Source of the DNA: Clostridiales bacterium
GTDB lineage: Bacteria > Bacillota > Clostridia > Oscillospirales > CAG-382
Assembly (NCBI GenBank): GCA_003343885.1
Contig: QAKH01000038.1
Location: forward strand, 1-55,571
Reading direction: 5' to 3'
DNA: 55,571 nucleotides
The position numbers and the translations under genes were made by a program. The notes under the pieces were generated by a model. The model saw only the letters and a list, made by a program, of their open reading frames with translations. It did not search any database and was not told the origin of the DNA. Of this stretch, positions 55,309-55,571 are shown in pieces. Position 1 is the stretch's first letter. The number at the start of each line of letters is the position of its first letter.

Positions 55309-55571
55309 TTTTCAGAGAGTTTGATCCTGGCTCAGGATAAACGCTGGCGGCGTGCATAACACATTCAAGTCGAACGGATTTATCGGACAGCTTGCTGTTT
55401 GAGAAGATTAGTGGCGGACGGGTGAGTAACGCGTGAGCAACCTGCCTTTGTGAGGGGAATAACACAGGGAAACTTGTGCTAATACCGCATGACGCATCGG
55501 TGATGCATGTTACTGATGTTAAAGGAGCAATCCGCACAAAGATGGGCTCGCGTCTGATTAGATAGTTGGTG
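55309..55571 (+). rRNA. 16S ribosomal RNA, 5' portion (runs off the window)
   Basis: AGAGTTTGATCCTGGCTCAG (the 27F site) lies at 55316-55335, so the mature 5' end is near 55309. CGCTGGCGGCGTGC, CAAGTCGAACGG, GTGGCGGACGGGTGAGTAACGCGTGAG and the TGGGCTCGCGTCTGATTAG region follow in normal order. About the first 260 bases are present. The V1-V2 sequence is of Clostridia type. The normally near-invariant ACACATGCAAG reads ACACATTCAAG here. Confidence 0.97.

Overview
The window looks like the chromosome of an anaerobic, fermentative Gram-positive bacterium of the Clostridia (Bacillota), probably an uncultured gut or rumen member near the Oscillospirales. The reasons are strong Shine-Dalgarno sites, consensus sigma-A promoters with 17-bp spacers, SLH-anchored surface proteins, a split ferredoxin-type glutamate synthase with an ANTAR regulator, LrgAB, a microcompartment locus, and the start of a Clostridia-like 16S rRNA gene at the right edge. 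The lineage is inferred from these features and was not tested by a tree.

Layout. 1-160: edge of an unknown minus-strand gene. 282-2469 (-): glycolytic pgk-tpiA. 2980-4221 (+): two-part threonine/serine exporter. 4454-5863 (+): orphan membrane sensor kinase. 6352-10584 (-): 1410-aa SLH surface protein with six Ig-like repeats. 10823-17750 (-): seven-gene nitrogen-assimilation operon holding the split glutamate synthase (amidotransferase, FMN/Fe-S core, Fe-S protein, FAD reductase, GXGXG domain), glutamine synthetase and an ANTAR regulator. It starts at a consensus promoter and a leader hairpin followed by a U-tract. 18061-19115 (+): lrgAB. 19182-26644 (+): FecCD-type ABC transporter, three-subunit molybdenum hydroxylase and MocA-like nucleotidyltransferase, which read as one metal/cofactor/enzyme unit.

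26767-34357 (-): small membrane and zinc-ribbon proteins, a VanZ-like protein, then GH78 and GH106 rhamnosidase-type hydrolases, with a divergent AraC regulator (34533-35360, +). 35642-37891 (+): a secreted papain-like protein lacking the expected cysteine and an unknown lipoprotein. 38150-40930 (-): a sugar isomerase/epimerase-like TIM barrel and a GH4 glycosidase. 41305-41424 (+): a 39-residue peptide gene with its own terminator. 41721-43604 (+): SLH-DUF4358-DHHW fusion. 43919-46717 (+): a three-gene microcompartment locus (acylating aldehyde dehydrogenase, BMC-T shell protein, PduL). 46918-49404 (+): PcrA/UvrD helicase. 49597-54758 (+): BMP-type nucleoside ABC transporter. 54948-55571 (+): two rRNA promoters and the 5' end of 16S rRNA.

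How the parts fit. The glycosidases probably release rhamnose and other deoxy- or hexose sugars from plant or host glycans. Deoxyhexose breakdown gives lactaldehyde or propionaldehyde, the kind of aldehyde the microcompartment enzymes handle, but no aldolase, diol dehydratase or hexameric shell gene lies in the window. The least conventional items are the peptide gene at 41305, the SLH-DUF4358-DHHW fusion, a zinc-ribbon reading frame directly behind the GH78 stop codon, and the glutamate synthase leader with an ANTAR gene in the same operon. No transposase, CRISPR array or tRNA gene was found.
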